Shown piece after piece: positions 4,068 through 5,465 of a stretch of DNA of 5,465 nucleotides (position 1 is the stretch's first letter; each line of letters opens with the position of its first letter). The notes beneath the pieces were generated by a model that was not told where the DNA came from, searched no databases, and was given only the letters and a program-made list of their open reading frames with translations. The position numbers and the translations under genes were made by a program. The DNA is taken from contig JAGWTL010000212.1 of the NCBI GenBank assembly GCA_028869035.1, forward strand, positions 1-5,465. The letters run 5' to 3'. This DNA is from Burkholderiales bacterium (GTDB lineage Bacteria; Pseudomonadota; Gammaproteobacteria; Burkholderiales; Burkholderiaceae_C).

Positions 4068-5465
4068 AATTTTTCAGCTACGCCTCCCTGGCCGGCCTGT
4101 TCCTCGTCTTGAGCGGCTGCGCCAGCGTCGGTCCAGGCGCCAACGCCACCTTCCCACCCTCAACGCCAACGCCCAGCGCCGCCGAGCCCCAGCCCACCAG
4201 CCCGCCGGTCCCGCTGTTCAGCCACAAGCCCGAGTATCCGGCAGGTGAGCTGACCCCCATCGCCCCGCACGAACCCGCACCGCGCACCGTGGCGGCCATG
4301 ACCGCCCCCACCGATCTGTGGGAGCGCATCCGCCGTGGTTTTGCCATGCCCGACCTGCAAAGCAGCCTGGTCCCCGGCCGCGAGCAGTGGTACGCCGCGC
4401 GCCCCGAGGATCTGGAGAACATGACCGAGCGCTCGCGCAAGTACCTGTTCCACATCGTCGAAGAGCTCGAGCGCCGCGGCCTGCCGACGGAGCTGGCCCT
4501 GCTGCCCTTCATCGAGAGCGCCTACAACCCCCAGGCCTACTCACGCGCGCGCGCCGCCGGCATGTGGCAGTTCATCCCGAGCACCGGCAAGCTCTACCAG
4601 CTCAAGCAGAACGCCTTCCGCGACGACCGGCGCGACGTGCTGGCCTCCACCCAGGCAGCACTGGACTATCTGGAACGGCTCTACGGCCTGTTCGGCGACT
4701 GGCACCTGGCCCTGGCCTCCTACAACTGGGGCGAGGGCAGCGTGGGCCGCGCCATCGCGAAGAACAAGCGTCTGAAAAAGGGCACGGGTTACCTGGACCT
4801 GAACATGCCGATGGAGACGCGCTACTACATTCCCAAGCTGCAGGCGATGAAAAACATCGTGGCCAACCCCGGGAAGTTCGCCATCCGGCTGCCGGTCATC
4901 GAAAACCATCCCTACTTCGACAGCGTCACCATCACGCGCGACATCGACGTGGCCCTGGCCGCCAAGCTGGCCGAGATTCCGCTGGAGGATTTCAAGGCGC
5001 TCAACCCCTCGCTGCACCGCCTGGTCATCCTGGCCGCGGGCACACCTCAGATCCTGCTGCCCTGGGACAACGCCGAGATCTTCCAGCGCAACCTGGACGC
5101 TTACGCGGGTGATCGGCTGTCGAGCTGGACCGTCTGGATCGCGCCGCGCACCATGAAGCCGGCCGAAGCCGCCGAACGCGTCAAGATGAGCGAGGCCGAT
5201 CTGCGCTACGTCAACCGCATCCCGCCGCGCATGGTGATCCGCGCCGGCTCCACCCTGCTCGTGCCGCGCCCGGCCAGCCAGGAACGCGACGTCACCGAAC
5301 GCATCGCCGACAACGGCCAACTGCATCTGGCCCGCGAATACGTGCCGCGCAAGGCCTCTGGACCGCGCCGCACTGTGCTCAGGGTCGGCCGCAAGGGTGA
5401 CACCGTGGCCAACATCGCCCAGCGCTACCACCTGCCCATCAGCTCGGTGGCTAGCTGGAACAATG
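4064..5465 (+). CDS. mltD: Membrane-bound lytic murein transglycosylase D (C-terminus beyond window)
   Basis: MltD cleaves the MurNAc-GlcNAc bond of peptidoglycan to give 1,6-anhydro ends and acts in the periplasm, tethered to the outer membrane. The visible 467 residues start with a lipoprotein signal, MKFFSYASLAGLFLVLSGC, with lipobox LSGC and lipidation at C19; residue 20 is Ala, so no inner-membrane retention signal is apparent. A Pro/Ala/Thr linker (about 29-75) follows. The SLT family 1 catalytic domain spans about 122-260, with catalytic E151 in LLPFIESAYNP, then GMWQFIPSTGKLY at 166-178 and LALASYNWGEG at 215-225. A divergent LysM-like stretch is at about 353-401, and a clearer LysM, opening VGRKGDTVANIAQRYHLP, begins near 437 and runs off the edge. 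The ATG overlaps the gloB stop (ATGA), so the genes are probably co-transcribed and translationally coupled. Confidence 0.96.
   Translation, partial: MKFFSYASLAGLFLVLSGCASVGPGANATFPPSTPTPSAAEPQPTSPPVPLFSHKPEYPAGELTPIAPHEPAPRTVAAMTAPTDLWERIRRGFAMPDLQSSLVPGREQWYAARPEDLENMTERSRKYLFHIVEELERRGLPTELALLPFIESAYNPQAYSRARAAGMWQFIPSTGKLYQLKQNAFRDDRRDVLASTQAALDYLERLYGLFGDWHLALASYNWGEGSVGRAIAKNKRLKKGTGYLDLNMPMETRYYIPKLQAMKNIVANPGKFAIRLPVIENHPYFDSVTITRDIDVALAAKLAEIPLEDFKALNPSLHRLVILAAGTPQILLPWDNAEIFQRNLDAYAGDRLSSWTVWIAPRTMKPAEAAERVKMSEADLRYVNRIPPRMVIRAGSTLLVPRPASQERDVTERIADNGQLHLAREYVPRKASGPRRTVLRVGRKGDTVANIAQRYHLPISSVASWNN

Noticed and set aside
4541..5431. Minus-strand open frame of 296 codons opposite mltD
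   Set aside because: Antisense to a continuous, well-conserved lytic transglycosylase; composition is typical of a GC-rich shadow frame.

Overview
The window is GC-rich and densely coded, and it fits the chromosome of a betaproteobacterium, most likely order Burkholderiales and possibly Comamonadaceae. The evidence is high GC, protein wording typical of that group (RNase HI, GloB, MltD), and a GC-rich palindromic insert inside gloB of a kind I associate with that family. The taxonomic call is inference from memory, not from a search.

There are six protein genes in two blocks. On the minus strand, reading right to left, are a YafS-like methyltransferase (3229-2432), rnhA (2435-1989), a 146-bp gap, an RND efflux membrane-fusion (adaptor) protein (1842-709), a 131-bp gap holding a long imperfect palindrome, and the N-terminal 192 residues of the RND inner-membrane pump, cut by the left edge (577-1). 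On the plus strand are gloB (glyoxalase II, 3228-4067) and, overlapping it by ATGA, mltD (lipoprotein lytic transglycosylase, 4064 onward), cut by the right edge. No stretch above 300 bp lacks a gene, and I saw no rRNA, tRNA, CRISPR array, transposase or integrase.

The block mltD-gloB-yafS-like-rnhA matches a gene neighbourhood I know from Escherichia coli and other proteobacteria. There rnhA is followed by dnaQ; here the next genes are a drug/solvent-type RND efflux operon. The two blocks are functionally unrelated: methylglyoxal detoxification, murein turnover and RNA-DNA hybrid removal on one side, tripartite efflux on the other.

The most notable features are structural. The gloB and methyltransferase start codons overlap head to head on a single CATG, with a perfect TATAAT placed so that gloB mRNA would be nearly leaderless. 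GloB carries an extra loop of about 29 residues encoded by palindrome-rich DNA, which looks like a repeat element captured in frame. rnhA appears to start at a TTG overlapping the stop of the gene before it. A repeat-like hairpin sits between the two efflux genes. I did not find convincing evidence for a wholly new multi-gene system.
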